Part shown: one piece after another, positions 48,242 through 56,339 of the stretch | How the letters are laid out: each line of letters begins with the position of its first letter | Position numbering within the stretch: the stretch's first letter is position 1 | Source: Planctomycetota bacterium | GTDB taxonomy: Bacteria > Planctomycetota > Brocadiia > Brocadiales > Bathyanammoxibiaceae | DNA length: 57,976 nt | NCBI GenBank assembly: GCA_016209685.1 | Contig: JACQVQ010000014.1 | Coordinates: forward strand, 1 to 57,976 | Direction of reading: 5' to 3' | Position numbers and translations under genes: made by a program | The notes under the pieces: model-generated | What the model was told of the DNA's origin: nothing | Seen by the model: only the letters and a program-made list of their open reading frames with translations | Database searches by the model: none

Positions 48242-49627
48242 TTACAAAGCCAGGGTAGGCACTTTAGGCCCTTTTGCGGCAGTCGGGAGTCCGCCTGAGA
48301 CGGACGACACCTCGGCCTTTTTCTTCCTGCCCTTCTCCAGATAAGGCTGGTAGTAGCCCCTGACGGTCTTTAGACTGCAGAGTTTGCCGCACATGGTGCA
48401 GGTGTCTTCGTCCACGGGGGGGCGGCTCTTTCTAATCTCCTTGGCCCTCTCGGAGGAGATGGCGGTATTGTACTGGGTCTCCCAGTCCAGGTCTCGCCTG
48501 GCCACGGCCATCTTTAAATCCATGTCTTTTACCTTGTCCTTGAGCTTTACCATGTCTCCCACATGGGTGGCAACCCTTGCGGCCATGACCCCTTCCCTTA
48601 CATCCTCCACGGTAGGCAGGGCCAGGTGTTCGGGTGGGGTGACGTAGCAGATGAAATCAGCACCGTACATGGAGGACAGGGCGGCCCCTATGGCGGAGGA
48701 GATGTGGTCGTAGCCAGGGGCTACGTCTGTGGTAATGGGCCCAAGCATATAGAAAGGGGCATTGTTGGAGAGGCGTTTTTGCAGGATGACGTTGGCCTCT
48801 ATCTCGTCTATCGGGATGTGCCCCGGCCCTTCTACGATGCACTGTACGCCCCTGGACTGGGCATACTCGGCAATCTCAGAGTTGATGATAAGCTCCTGAA
48901 TCTGTGCCCTGTCCGTGGAATCGTGTACGGCCCCTGCCCGGAGCCCGTTGCCCAGGCTGAGGATGACGTCGTGCCTCTTCATGATGTCTATTAGACGGTC
49001 TATCTGTTCGTAGAGGGGGTTCTCCTTTTTATTGTGCTCTATCCAGGCGGTAAGGAATGCACCGCCGCGGCTCACAAGCCCCCCGAAGCGGTACCCCTGC
49101 TTCTTAAGTCTCTCCAGTACCAGCCTGTTTACCCCGCAGTGGATGGCCATAAAGCCTATCCCTTCCTCTGCCTGTTCCTCTATGGTATCAAAGAGGAAGT
49201 CGGGGTCCATGTTGACCACAGACCCGGCCTTTCTTGTCGTCTCTATGGCCGCCTGGTAGAGGGGCACGGTACCCACGCTAAGGCCGATGGCTTTGAGGAC
49301 GCTGGCCCTTATACCCTTGAGGTCTCCACCAGTGGACAGTTCCATGAGGGTGTCTGCCCCATATTTTTCGGCGGTACGGGCCTTCTCTACCTCCATGTCT
49401 ACGTCAATTATGTCAGGGGAAGTCCCGATGCTGGCGTTGACCTTGGTGCGGAGTCCCTTACCGATGCCTACCACCCTGGACTTCCTGTGGGGATTGCCGT
49501 GGAGGACTATCCACCCTCTGGCTATCCCATCCCTGATAAATTCAGGGCAGACGCCGTCATACCCGGCCGCCTCTTCCATCTGGGGTGTTATCTCTCCTTC
49601 CCTTGCCCTCTCTAACTGGGTTTTCAT
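48242..49627 (-). CDS. thiC: ThiC-family enzyme (HMP-P synthase, or HBI synthase BzaF)
   Basis: ThiC converts aminoimidazole ribotide to the thiamine pyrimidine; its paralogue BzaF makes 5-hydroxybenzimidazole for B12. The 461 residues contain NPHRKSRVVGIGKGLRTKVN, the SAM/substrate core GIGFMAIHCGVNRLVLE, ILSLGNGLRAGAVHDSTDRA, EGPGHIPIDEIEAN, YMLGPITTDVAPGYDHI and the terminal cluster site CTMCGKLCS, with CX2CX3C spacing rather than the CX2CX4C of E. coli ThiC. That spacing occurs in short ThiC and in BzaF, so the two cannot be separated here. Residues SSVSGGLPTAAK near the end come from a CCGCCTGAGACGG repeat. No thiamine riboswitch is visible upstream. Confidence 0.85.
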   Translation of the reverse strand: MKTQLERAREGEITPQMEEAAGYDGVCPEFIRDGIARGWIVLHGNPHRKSRVVGIGKGLRTKVNASIGTSPDIIDVDMEVEKARTAEKYGADTLMELSTGGDLKGIRASVLKAIGLSVGTVPLYQAAIETTRKAGSVVNMDPDFLFDTIEEQAEEGIGFMAIHCGVNRLVLERLKKQGYRFGGLVSRGGAFLTAWIEHNKKENPLYEQIDRLIDIMKRHDVILSLGNGLRAGAVHDSTDRAQIQELIINSEIAEYAQSRGVQCIVEGPGHIPIDEIEANVILQKRLSNNAPFYMLGPITTDVAPGYDHISSAIGAALSSMYGADFICYVTPPEHLALPTVEDVREGVMAARVATHVGDMVKLKDKVKDMDLKMAVARRDLDWETQYNTAISSERAKEIRKSRPPVDEDTCTMCGKLCSLKTVRGYYQPYLEKGRKKKAEVSSVSGGLPTAAKGPKVPTLAL

Positions 49628-49651
49628 AATATCTTCTTTCTCCTTATCCCC

Positions 49652-50104
49652 TTACACCGGGGTTATATTTACTTTACTTTCCCATATCCCGTGAAGATTG
49701 CACTGTTCCATTACCTTAAGGGTTGTGGGTCCGCCAACGCTTAGGGGTATGGTAACACTTGGCTGGGGGCTGAGTGGGCTGAATTCCGTCCTGGATACGA
49801 GGGAATTTCCCAGATAGACCTCTATCCACATAATCCAGTGGTTAGGAGTCATGACGTGTAGGGTCCTGCCTACCTCTACGGTAAGGAAAAAGACCTGATT
49901 GGTCTTGACGTAACCGGGAATACCAATCACCGGGGCATGCTTCTTCTCAGTGGCGGTAAGGTTATCGGGGTTAGCGGCCCTGTTTATGGTCTTGAACCAG
50001 TCCTGCTCCTTCTCCTGGGCTTGTACCGATTTAGCGATGAGGATCTGTCCTAGAAAGACAGCCCCTACCCCTTTAAGAAACTCCCTCCTCTTAAAAACAC
50101 CCAT
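49652..50104 (-). CDS. Tat-exported superoxide reductase (neelaredoxin/desulfoferrodoxin class)
   Basis: The 150-residue protein starts with a twin-arginine signal, FKRREFLKGVGAVFLGQIL, ending near SVQA. The rest is the superoxide reductase fold with all five iron ligands: TATEKKHAPVIGIPG (His, with the conserved Lys), TLHVMTPNHWIMWIEV (two His) and EQCNLHGIWE (Cys and His). There is no N-terminal desulforedoxin domain. The enzyme reduces superoxide to peroxide without making oxygen, as anaerobes prefer. The Tat signal places it in the periplasm. I use the ATG at 50104, which has GAAGGGAG upstream. Confidence 0.9.
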   Translation of the reverse strand: MGVFKRREFLKGVGAVFLGQILIAKSVQAQEKEQDWFKTINRAANPDNLTATEKKHAPVIGIPGYVKTNQVFFLTVEVGRTLHVMTPNHWIMWIEVYLGNSLVSRTEFSPLSPQPSVTIPLSVGGPTTLKVMEQCNLHGIWESKVNITPV

Positions 50105-50117
50105 TATGTACTCCCTT

Positions 50118-50828
50118 CTATTCAAAGCCGAGTTGCGATATGTCTTTCTTTTTTATAATGTCCTTGCCGAAAAAGGGTCTATTCAAGATTATGTAGTCTT
50201 TGGTCTCCTTTACAAACTCTCCGTGGAGGGTCTGTTTATTTTTCAGGACTATCCTGGCCTTCATCACTGAAGGCTTGACCTCTCCAAAGATTACCTCCCA
50301 ACTATCCATTGGCACGTCCCTTTTAGGGATTATTCTGTCCAGAGAGTTGATGGTATAGGCAAGAGAGGGGTCCACCTCAGTGTAATAAAGTGCCTTCTCC
50401 TTCAGGAGTTTATTCATAGAGACACCGTCTTTGAGGACATAGGCGAGGAGTTGGCCCTGCATGGTGCGGTTTTTGCGTTCAAACTCCAGATTTACCTCCT
50501 TACCCTCCAATAGACTTTTCAGGGCGCGGTGGGCCTCCACGCTGTACTCTTCGGGAATCTCCACCCCAAGGAGTCTTACCACCGCCCCATTGTCCAGGAT
50601 TATTGTATTGCCGCTGAGTACCTTAGAAACCCGGAAAGAGACCTCGGGGTGCCTGTCAATCATGAAAGAATCGGCGTCAAAAAAGGGGGGTGGGGTGAGT
50701 TCTCCCCTCTTTTCCAGAGATAATTCAGGCGTTGGTGAAGTCGGGGCCGCCTGACCGAAGACGGGTAGGGGTGTCACCAGGACAAAGAGGGCTACCCACC
50801 CAATTAAATTTTTTGTCATCTTGGACAT
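50118..50828 (-). CDS. Exported SNase-fold protein with degenerate active site
   Basis: The 236-residue protein has a signal peptide (LIGWVALFVLVTPLPVFGQ), a proline-rich linker and a staphylococcal-nuclease fold (about residues 70-180): VSKVLSGNTIILDNGAVVRL, LGVEIPEEYSVEAHRALKSL, and GQLLAYVLKDGVSMNKLLKE. Compared with SNase, Asp21 is Asn (GNT), Arg35 and Glu43 are kept, and Arg87 is Gln (MQGQLLAYV), so it is unlikely to cut nucleic acid. A C-terminal domain of about 50 residues follows (VLKNKQTLHGEFVKETKDYI). A frame-matched ATG 75 bases upstream adds a NPPQAERKG stretch encoded by a CCGCCTGAGGCGG repeat. Confidence 0.8.
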   Translation of the reverse strand: MSKMTKNLIGWVALFVLVTPLPVFGQAAPTSPTPELSLEKRGELTPPPFFDADSFMIDRHPEVSFRVSKVLSGNTIILDNGAVVRLLGVEIPEEYSVEAHRALKSLLEGKEVNLEFERKNRTMQGQLLAYVLKDGVSMNKLLKEKALYYTEVDPSLAYTINSLDRIIPKRDVPMDSWEVIFGEVKPSVMKARIVLKNKQTLHGEFVKETKDYIILNRPFFGKDIIKKKDISQLGFE

Positions 50829-51083
50829 AAGCCCTTTCCTCTCCGCCTGAGGCGGATTGAGACGCCACCCAATCAAGGCCCGTACCACCAAGGTATGGGT
50901 CAAGGATATGCAGAATATAATTCAAAGGTCTGTACTTGTCAATCATACATCTTTCTTTCTGTGGAGTATATAGACATAGGTTACAGTTTCTACTTTGTTA
51001 TCGTTAAGAAGCCTAAAGTAGATTTAAGCGACTTAAGTAACAGTCTCTCTATATATACTTCATATGTTAGGGATTTTACGCTA

Positions 51084-51111
51084 TTGACATATTCTTTCTT
51101 TATGATATAAA
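51084..51111 (+). promoter_or_regulatory. Possible promoter of the rplM-rpsI operon
   Basis: TTGACA at 51084-51089 and TATAAA at 51106-51111 are 16 bases apart. The rplM ATG follows only 9 bases after the -10 box, which leaves almost no leader and no ribosome binding site, so either the transcript is nearly leaderless or the true promoter lies further upstream in the AT-rich gap (50930-51120). Confidence 0.35.
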
Positions 51112-51120
51112 GAGTAATTC

Positions 51121-51552
51121 ATGAAGACTTTCATAGCGAAAGAAAATCAGGTTGACAAGAAATGGCACCTGGTGGATGCCCAGGGGAAAACCCTCGGCAG
51201 GATGGCAAGCAGGATAGCCACCATTCTCCAGGGAAAACACAGGCCAATATATACACCTCACGTGGATACGGGTGATTATGTAGTGGTAATTAATGCCAGG
51301 AAGGTGCGGTTAACCGGGAAAAAACTTGAGGAGAAGACCTACCAGCGCTTCTCTGGCTATCCAGGGGGGTTAAAGATTATCCCCCTGAAAGAGATGCTGG
51401 AAAGACATCCAGACAGAGTGGTCAAGCTGGCCGTGAGACGCATGTTACCCAAGACCAAGCTGGGCGAAAGTATGTTAGAGAAACTGAAAATCTATGACGG
51501 AACAGAACATCCTCATACGGCGCAGGACCCTGTAGAGTTAGCTATCGGCTAG
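51121..51552 (+). CDS. rplM: 50S ribosomal protein L13
   Basis: L13 is an early-assembly protein of the large subunit. The 143 residues (KTFIAKENQVDKKWHLVDAQ, GKTLGRMASRIATILQGKHR, YTPHVDTGDYVVVINARKV, and MLPKTKLGESMLEKLKIY) match standard L13. The pairing with rpsI 8 bases downstream is the universal bacterial arrangement. Confidence 0.97.
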   Translation: MKTFIAKENQVDKKWHLVDAQGKTLGRMASRIATILQGKHRPIYTPHVDTGDYVVVINARKVRLTGKKLEEKTYQRFSGYPGGLKIIPLKEMLERHPDRVVKLAVRRMLPKTKLGESMLEKLKIYDGTEHPHTAQDPVELAIG

Positions 51553-51560
51553 AAAGAAAT

Positions 51561-51974
51561 ATGGCAGAGACGACACAAGTTACTAAAAATACTCAAATCC
51601 TGGGGACCGGAAGGCGTAAGAGCTCGGTGGCACGGGTGAGGCTGATAGAGGGTAGCGGAAAGGTGACAGTCAACGAAAGCCCTCTGGAAAAATACTTCAC
51701 CAGGGAGAGGGACAGGGCCTATGTCCTGTTTCCCTTAAAGACGACGGAGACCCTAGGCAAATACGATGTACACATAAATGTACTTGGGGGTGGGCCTACG
51801 GGGCAAGCAGGGGCCATCTCTATGGGAATAGCCCGGGCCTTGCGAGAGGTCAGCAATAACCACGTAGATAAACTCAGGGCCTACGGCCTCCTCACCAGGG
51901 ATAGCCGCATGAAGGAGAGGAAGAAGTACGGGCAGAAGGCCGCTAGAAAAAGCTTCCAGTGGACCAAACGATAA
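51561..51974 (+). CDS. rpsI: 30S ribosomal protein S9
   Basis: S9 contacts P-site tRNA with its C-terminal tail. GTGRRKSSVARVRLIEGSGK, GGGPTGQAGAISMGIARAL, LTRDSRMKERKKYGQKAARK and the ending FQWTKR are characteristic. The N-terminal 12 residues (MAETTQVTKNTQ) are a short extension. Second gene of the rplM-rpsI operon. Confidence 0.97.
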   Translation: MAETTQVTKNTQILGTGRRKSSVARVRLIEGSGKVTVNESPLEKYFTRERDRAYVLFPLKTTETLGKYDVHINVLGGGPTGQAGAISMGIARALREVSNNHVDKLRAYGLLTRDSRMKERKKYGQKAARKSFQWTKR

Positions 51975-52068
51975 CCCCTTAGTCGCCTCAAGCGGATTGC
52001 CACAAAATCAGTGGATTAGTATATATATCATCTCTCTCCCCCTTTATTAACGGGAACGCCTTCCTCCG

Positions 52069-52863
52069 ATGAAACTAGGAGTCACCCTTGCCTCCCTCCG
52101 CCTGAACGTCAGGGAGGCTATCGCCCTGGCCTCCACTATCGGCCTTAAGGGTTTTGAGGTAGAAGCCACCAGGGGTGAAGTAACCTGCGAACTCTCCCGC
52201 ACAGGAAGGCGGGACTTCCTCCACTATTCCAAATCCTGCAGGATGGAAATCTGTGCCCTCTCAGGTTGCTTTGGACAGGACTTCGGCCGGGAGGGTGGCA
52301 GGGCCACTCCCGACAGAGGTCTGGAGCAGTTCTTTGAAGAGACAAAGAGACTCATTGACCTGGCGGTAGACCTTCGTGCCCCGGTGGTGACTACGATGGT
52401 GGGGAGGATTCCCCTGGTGGCGGGGGGCAGGGAATGGGACCGCATCCGGGAGGGCCTCAACGGACTGGGTAGATACGCCGAAAATTTTGAGAGGACACTC
52501 GCCACGCACATCGGTGAGACAGGGCCGGGGGAATTAAGTAAATTTATCACCGGGTTAAGAACCGAAGGTATAAGAGTGGCTTACGACCCTTCTGTCATGG
52601 TTACCAGAGGGCTTGACCCGGTGAAGGGGGTAAGAGACCTTAAGGGGCTCATTGCCCACGCCTATGCCAGAGACGTTACCGGAGGGGCAGGTGGGTTTTC
52701 TGAGACACTACCCGGCGAAGGGGCAGTGCCTTTCAAGGAGTACCTGATAGCCCTCTATGAGACGGGATACACAGGCTATCACGTAATAAAGAGAGAGGCC
52801 GGAGGGGGGCGCATTGAAGACGTCTCCAGGGCAAAGGAATTCCTGGAGAGGTTTATAATCTAA
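52069..52863 (+). CDS. Xylose isomerase-like TIM-barrel protein
   Basis: The 264-residue protein has the AP-endonuclease-2/sugar isomerase layout: LGVTLASLRLNVREAIALAS, LGLKGFEVEATRG-like start, APVVTTMVGRIP, IRVAYDPSVMVTRGLDPV and HAYARDVTGG, and ends with GYTGYHVIKREAGGGRIEDV. The family covers hydroxypyruvate isomerases, tagatose epimerases and myo-inositol enzymes; the substrate cannot be read. Metal-binding glutamates expected near the beta strands are not all obvious (the strand-four to strand-six area has YDPS and HAYARD). Its 3' end overlaps nadD tail to tail by 4 bases. Confidence 0.8.
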   Translation: MKLGVTLASLRLNVREAIALASTIGLKGFEVEATRGEVTCELSRTGRRDFLHYSKSCRMEICALSGCFGQDFGREGGRATPDRGLEQFFEETKRLIDLAVDLRAPVVTTMVGRIPLVAGGREWDRIREGLNGLGRYAENFERTLATHIGETGPGELSKFITGLRTEGIRVAYDPSVMVTRGLDPVKGVRDLKGLIAHAYARDVTGGAGGFSETLPGEGAVPFKEYLIALYETGYTGYHVIKREAGGGRIEDVSRAKEFLERFII

Positions 52864-53477
52864 CTACCGTAAAGCTCCTTCTTACGTATGTATTCCTCCA
52901 CGGCCTCAGGTACCAGGTATTTTATCTGCCTCCCTTCCCTCAACCTTGCCCTTATTTCAGTAGAGGAGATACCAATGGGTGGAATCTGGACGCTCAGCCT
53001 TTGCATCTCTTCCACCTTTTCCCTGCCCAGGATGGGTATAAGCTGAGAGAATGCCTCTCCAGCGGTGCTACTGCCAGGGCGGTTAACCACAGCCATGTGG
53101 CAAAGCCCCGACAACCGCCCAATCTCCTTCCAGCTAGGGAGTTCCTGCAGGGTGTCTGCACCGATTATAAGGTAGAGGTCGCAGGCCTTTTCGTATTGTT
53201 TCAGTAACAACTCTACAGTCTCAACGGTGTAGGACTTTTCCCCCCTGGCTATTTCTATGTCAGAGACTTTGAAGTGCCTGTTACCCTTTATTGCCAGCCT
53301 TACCATCTCATAACGGTAACGGGCCTCTGCCAGACCCTCAGCACCTTTGTGAGGGGGTAGATAGGCAGGAATGAATAGGACCCTGGAGAGCCCATGCCTC
53401 CAGTAGACCTCCTCCGCCACTATCAGGTGACCGATATGGACGGGATTAAAAGAGCCCCCAAGAATGCCCAATTTCAC
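52860..53477 (-). CDS. nadD: Nicotinate-nucleotide adenylyltransferase
   Basis: NadD joins ATP and nicotinate mononucleotide in NAD synthesis. The 205 residues begin KLGILGGSFNPVHIGHLIVA (the GGSFNPxHxGH nucleotidyl-transferase motif) and continue VLFIPAYLPPHKG, DLYLIIGADTLQELPSWKEI, and PPIGISSTEIRARLREGRQI (the ISSTxIR motif). The start is GTG. Length is normal. Confidence 0.96.
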   Translation of the reverse strand: MKLGILGGSFNPVHIGHLIVAEEVYWRHGLSRVLFIPAYLPPHKGAEGLAEARYRYEMVRLAIKGNRHFKVSDIEIARGEKSYTVETVELLLKQYEKACDLYLIIGADTLQELPSWKEIGRLSGLCHMAVVNRPGSSTAGEAFSQLIPILGREKVEEMQRLSVQIPPIGISSTEIRARLREGRQIKYLVPEAVEEYIRKKELYGS

Positions 53478-53582
53478 GATTAGACCCCTATCTTATCCAC
53501 TTGAAGATTGGGACATTATATTTGAACCCTCCCCCAAGTCAAGCAGATACGGTAACCACAACACCCCGCCCATCAAATATTA

Positions 53583-53596
53583 TTGACTTATTGCAA
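53583..53596 (+). promoter_or_regulatory. FNR/NnrR-like box upstream of the NnrS-like gene
   Basis: TTGACTTATTGCAA has the TTG-N8-CAA pattern of CRP/FNR-family sites (FNR consensus TTGAT-N4-ATCAA). It lies 93 bases before the start of a gene whose family is controlled by the nitric-oxide regulator NnrR in other bacteria. No regulator of this family is in the window. Confidence 0.35.
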
Positions 53597-53688
53597 AATT
53601 TATGTTAACTTTAATTGATTTCGTTAGTTTTTGTTTCCTCCCTGAAGTGGCTTAAACATCCCCAAGCTTCATAAAAGGCAGGAGAATT

Positions 53689-55860
53689 GTGGAGATAAAT
53701 AAGGACAGTAAGGTCTTAAATATCTTAAAGGCCCACCCCTCTACCGTTAAGGTCTTCCACAAGTTTCGTATCCACCCAGTCCACAACATAAACCGCACCC
53801 TTGAGACGATAACCCGAGACTATGATACCCGTCTGGAGGAGCTACTTGCAGAGTTAAACACCACGATCCAGGATTCTGCCAGCACCAGGAAGAGAGAGGC
53901 AACAGTAAAATCCCTTCCCAAAGGAGAACGGGACGGGAGGATTGACGAGAATACGACCTTCAGGTACATCACCACCCGCTATCCTTCCACTTTACAGGTA
54001 TTTGAGAGGCATGGGGTGTTGGGGCTGGCAAGGGAGCACTGGGCCGACAGGGAGGTACTCTTCTTCGCCATGGCCCTCCTGATGGCCTCCGAAGAACTGA
54101 TTAAAGAGATACAGGTGGCAGTGGATAACAGGAACAAATCCACCCAGGGCGCAACAACCAACCCGCCTGAGCCTACCCTGCGCCGTCCCTTCGCTCTGCT
54201 CCAGGGCGGGTCTGGTGCAGGGCCTGCCCTGCATCGTCCTGGTGCAGGGCCTGCCCCCGAATCCACATTAGGCAGAGAAGGGGCAGATACCGCCTCCTAT
54301 ACCCGAGACCTCCATGTCCCCTTCATAAAGGCCGCCATAGCCTTTGCCGTGACCACCGGGTGCCTGTATGGGGCGGGGGTGCTTGCCTATATGGCACTCA
54401 ATGGTCACCAGGTGGGTATACCCAGGGCCATGCTGGAGGCCCATGGGCATACCCAGGTCTATGGCTGGGTAGGGCTCTTCATCATGGGCGTATCCTACTT
54501 CGCCCTGCCCAGGTTCTGGAGTGCTACTCTTTATAAGCCCTTCTTTGCCCACATCTCTTTCTTCCCCATGCTTATTGGTATATCCCTGGTATTCCTCTCC
54601 AGGCACCTCCTGCTCCTGGGAGACTATCTGCCCTTCAGGGCCATGGGCATCCTCGGCAGTCTCGTAGAGACGGCCGCCATAGTCCTATTCATATACCTCC
54701 TGGCAAAGACTTATCGTTCGGTACAGGGTAGACGCTTTGAGGTCTATGAAGGCTACTTCTTTGCCGGCTACGCCTGGTTCCTCCTCCAGTCCTTAATCTT
54801 CGTGGGCACCATGGTCTATCTTGCCAGGACAGGGGGCAACACCACCCCAAGGCTGGTTGAACAGCCCCTCCTGCACCTCCAGATTATGGGCTTTGCCTGT
54901 ATGGTCATCCTGGGTATCCTCACCAAGACCCTCCCAGTCTTCCTAGGTATAAAGGAACCCGCCCGTACCATAAACCTCTGGGTCTTATTCCTGCTAAATA
55001 TCTCCATAGCCCTCAGGGTAATCAGTCTTCCATTAAAAGAGCTTCACCCCCTTAATTCCCTCTTTAGTCAGGCATTCTTCCTGTCCGGGTGCATGGAAGG
55101 GCTGGCGGTGTTAATGTTCTTCTACAACCTGAGACTCCACAGGATAGGGGAACTGGAGTCGGGGGCGCCCAGGAGGGAGTTCAGAAAATTTATAAAGGCG
55201 GCCCTGTTCTGGTTCTTTGTCGCAGAGGCAGGGCTATTAACCTTCACCCTGCATCAGTTCACTACTGGTCAGGAGGTGTCTTATGCCATGTTCGGGGCCT
55301 ACCGACATGCCATCTTCGTGGGCTTCATCAGTATGATGATTGTGGGCTGTGCCTCAAAGATGATTCCCATGAGCCTGGGCACACAACTCTACAGCTATAG
55401 GGCCCTCTTCTGGACCTTTGTCCTCCTGAACCTCGGCAATCTCCTCAGGGTAACGTGTCAGCCCCTGGCCGCGGACTATCACATGAACGCCCTGTTCCTG
55501 CCCCTGGGGCTAAGCGGCTTCCTGGAATATACGGGACTATGTCTCTTCGGGTACAACATCTGGAAGACTGTGGCCTCCGCCTCAGGCGGACAGGCCATAG
55601 GGGAAAAGGAACCGACAGGGAGGATTACCGTAGTTACCCCCGAGACCAACGTCTATCTCCTGGTAAAACAACACCCCCAATGCCTTGACATACTGGTAAA
55701 CCGTGGCTTCACACCACTGAAGAACCCCATCATGTTGAACACGGTGGCCAAGACCGTAAACCTTGGTACGGCGGCCAGCATCCACCCAATTGACCTGGGC
55801 AGTCTCTTAAAGGAGTTGAACGAGGCCGTGAGCCAGAATCAGGCCGCTAATACCCTCTAA
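53689..55860 (+). CDS. NnrS-like multi-span haem protein with three DUF1858 domains
   Basis: The 723-residue protein has two DUF1858-type domains at the N-terminus (SKVLNILKAHPSTVKVFHKF and FRYITTRYPSTLQVFERHGV), a membrane part of about twelve helices (residues 205-620) and a third DUF1858 at the C-terminus (NVYLLVKQHPQCLDILVNRG). The membrane part resembles NnrS/haem-copper-like proteins, with histidines in MLEAHGHTQVYGWVGLFIMG, LLHLQIMGF and YRHAIFVGFISMMIVGCASK. NnrS is linked to nitric-oxide tolerance. The linker at residues 160-200 is encoded by repeat DNA (two GGTGCAGGGCCTGCC units), and ASASGGQ near 625 by CCGCCTCAGGCGG. The start is GTG with a GGAG ribosome binding site. Function here is inferred. 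Confidence 0.85.
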   Translation: MEINKDSKVLNILKAHPSTVKVFHKFRIHPVHNINRTLETITRDYDTRLEELLAELNTTIQDSASTRKREATVKSLPKGERDGRIDENTTFRYITTRYPSTLQVFERHGVLGLAREHWADREVLFFAMALLMASEELIKEIQVAVDNRNKSTQGATTNPPEPTLRRPFALLQGGSGAGPALHRPGAGPAPESTLGREGADTASYTRDLHVPFIKAAIAFAVTTGCLYGAGVLAYMALNGHQVGIPRAMLEAHGHTQVYGWVGLFIMGVSYFALPRFWSATLYKPFFAHISFFPMLIGISLVFLSRHLLLLGDYLPFRAMGILGSLVETAAIVLFIYLLAKTYRSVQGRRFEVYEGYFFAGYAWFLLQSLIFVGTMVYLARTGGNTTPRLVEQPLLHLQIMGFACMVILGILTKTLPVFLGIKEPARTINLWVLFLLNISIALRVISLPLKELHPLNSLFSQAFFLSGCMEGLAVLMFFYNLRLHRIGELESGAPRREFRKFIKAALFWFFVAEAGLLTFTLHQFTTGQEVSYAMFGAYRHAIFVGFISMMIVGCASKMIPMSLGTQLYSYRALFWTFVLLNLGNLLRVTCQPLAADYHMNALFLPLGLSGFLEYTGLCLFGYNIWKTVASASGGQAIGEKEPTGRITVVTPETNVYLLVKQHPQCLDILVNRGFTPLKNPIMLNTVAKTVNLGTAASIHPIDLGSLLKELNEAVSQNQAANTL

Positions 55861-55864
55861 GTAA

Positions 55865-55905
55865 GTAGGGGCATCCGGTAGGGGCGAACGGCCGTTCGCC
55901 CCTAC
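55865..55905. repeat. REP-A copy, with a partial one, after the NnrS-like gene
   Basis: A lone left arm (GTAGGGGCATCCG, from 55865) is followed by a perfect REP-A palindrome at 55878-55905, arms GTAGGGGC/GCCCCTAC, core GAACGGCCGTTC. Confidence 0.92.
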
Positions 55906-55993
55906 ATCAGCAAGGGTGCATTTAGATGCATCCTATTACCATCCACACCTTTTTCTTCTTGCTTTTTCTCACGACCTATAATAAGCTATTTCC

Positions 55994-56221
55994 ATGCCGG
56001 AACTAGAAGAAAGACAGGCTAAAGTAGAGGGAATCCTTGAACAAGTAGAAAAAAGGGTCTCCAATATAGAACTTGCCATAATGGAACTGCGCAAGGAAAT
56101 AGCAGAACTGCGTAGGGAGATATCAGACATACGTAAGGAGATGTCTTCTAATTTCAGGTGGCTTGTGGGTATAATGCTAACTACGTGGGTCACCATCATT
56201 CTTGCTATCCTGATTAAATAA
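55994..56221 (+). CDS. Small coiled-coil protein with C-terminal membrane helix
   Basis: The 75-residue protein is a heptad-patterned coiled coil (residues 3-52, with LRKEIAELRREISDIRKEMS) followed by one membrane helix (WLVGIMLTTWVTIILAILI) at the very end. This tail-anchored form is found in small proteins of unknown role, sometimes near other membrane complexes or in mobile regions. The ATG start is clean. I cannot assign a function. Confidence 0.75.
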   Translation: MPELEERQAKVEGILEQVEKRVSNIELAIMELRKEIAELRREISDIRKEMSSNFRWLVGIMLTTWVTIILAILIK

Positions 56222-56339
56222 CCCTGGATTCTCTAATCTCCTGGGTCTACCCCTGGTCCCCCAAGCCACCGAAAGATATATACAGGAAACTACCCTAAAC
56301 CTGATCCCCCATCCCCGATGGCGGAGCATCGGGGCTACC

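Noticed and set aside
49628-49651. Thiamine riboswitch upstream of the ThiC-like gene.
   Set aside because: Only 24 bases separate it from the upstream superoxide reductase gene and no THI-box sequence is present there.
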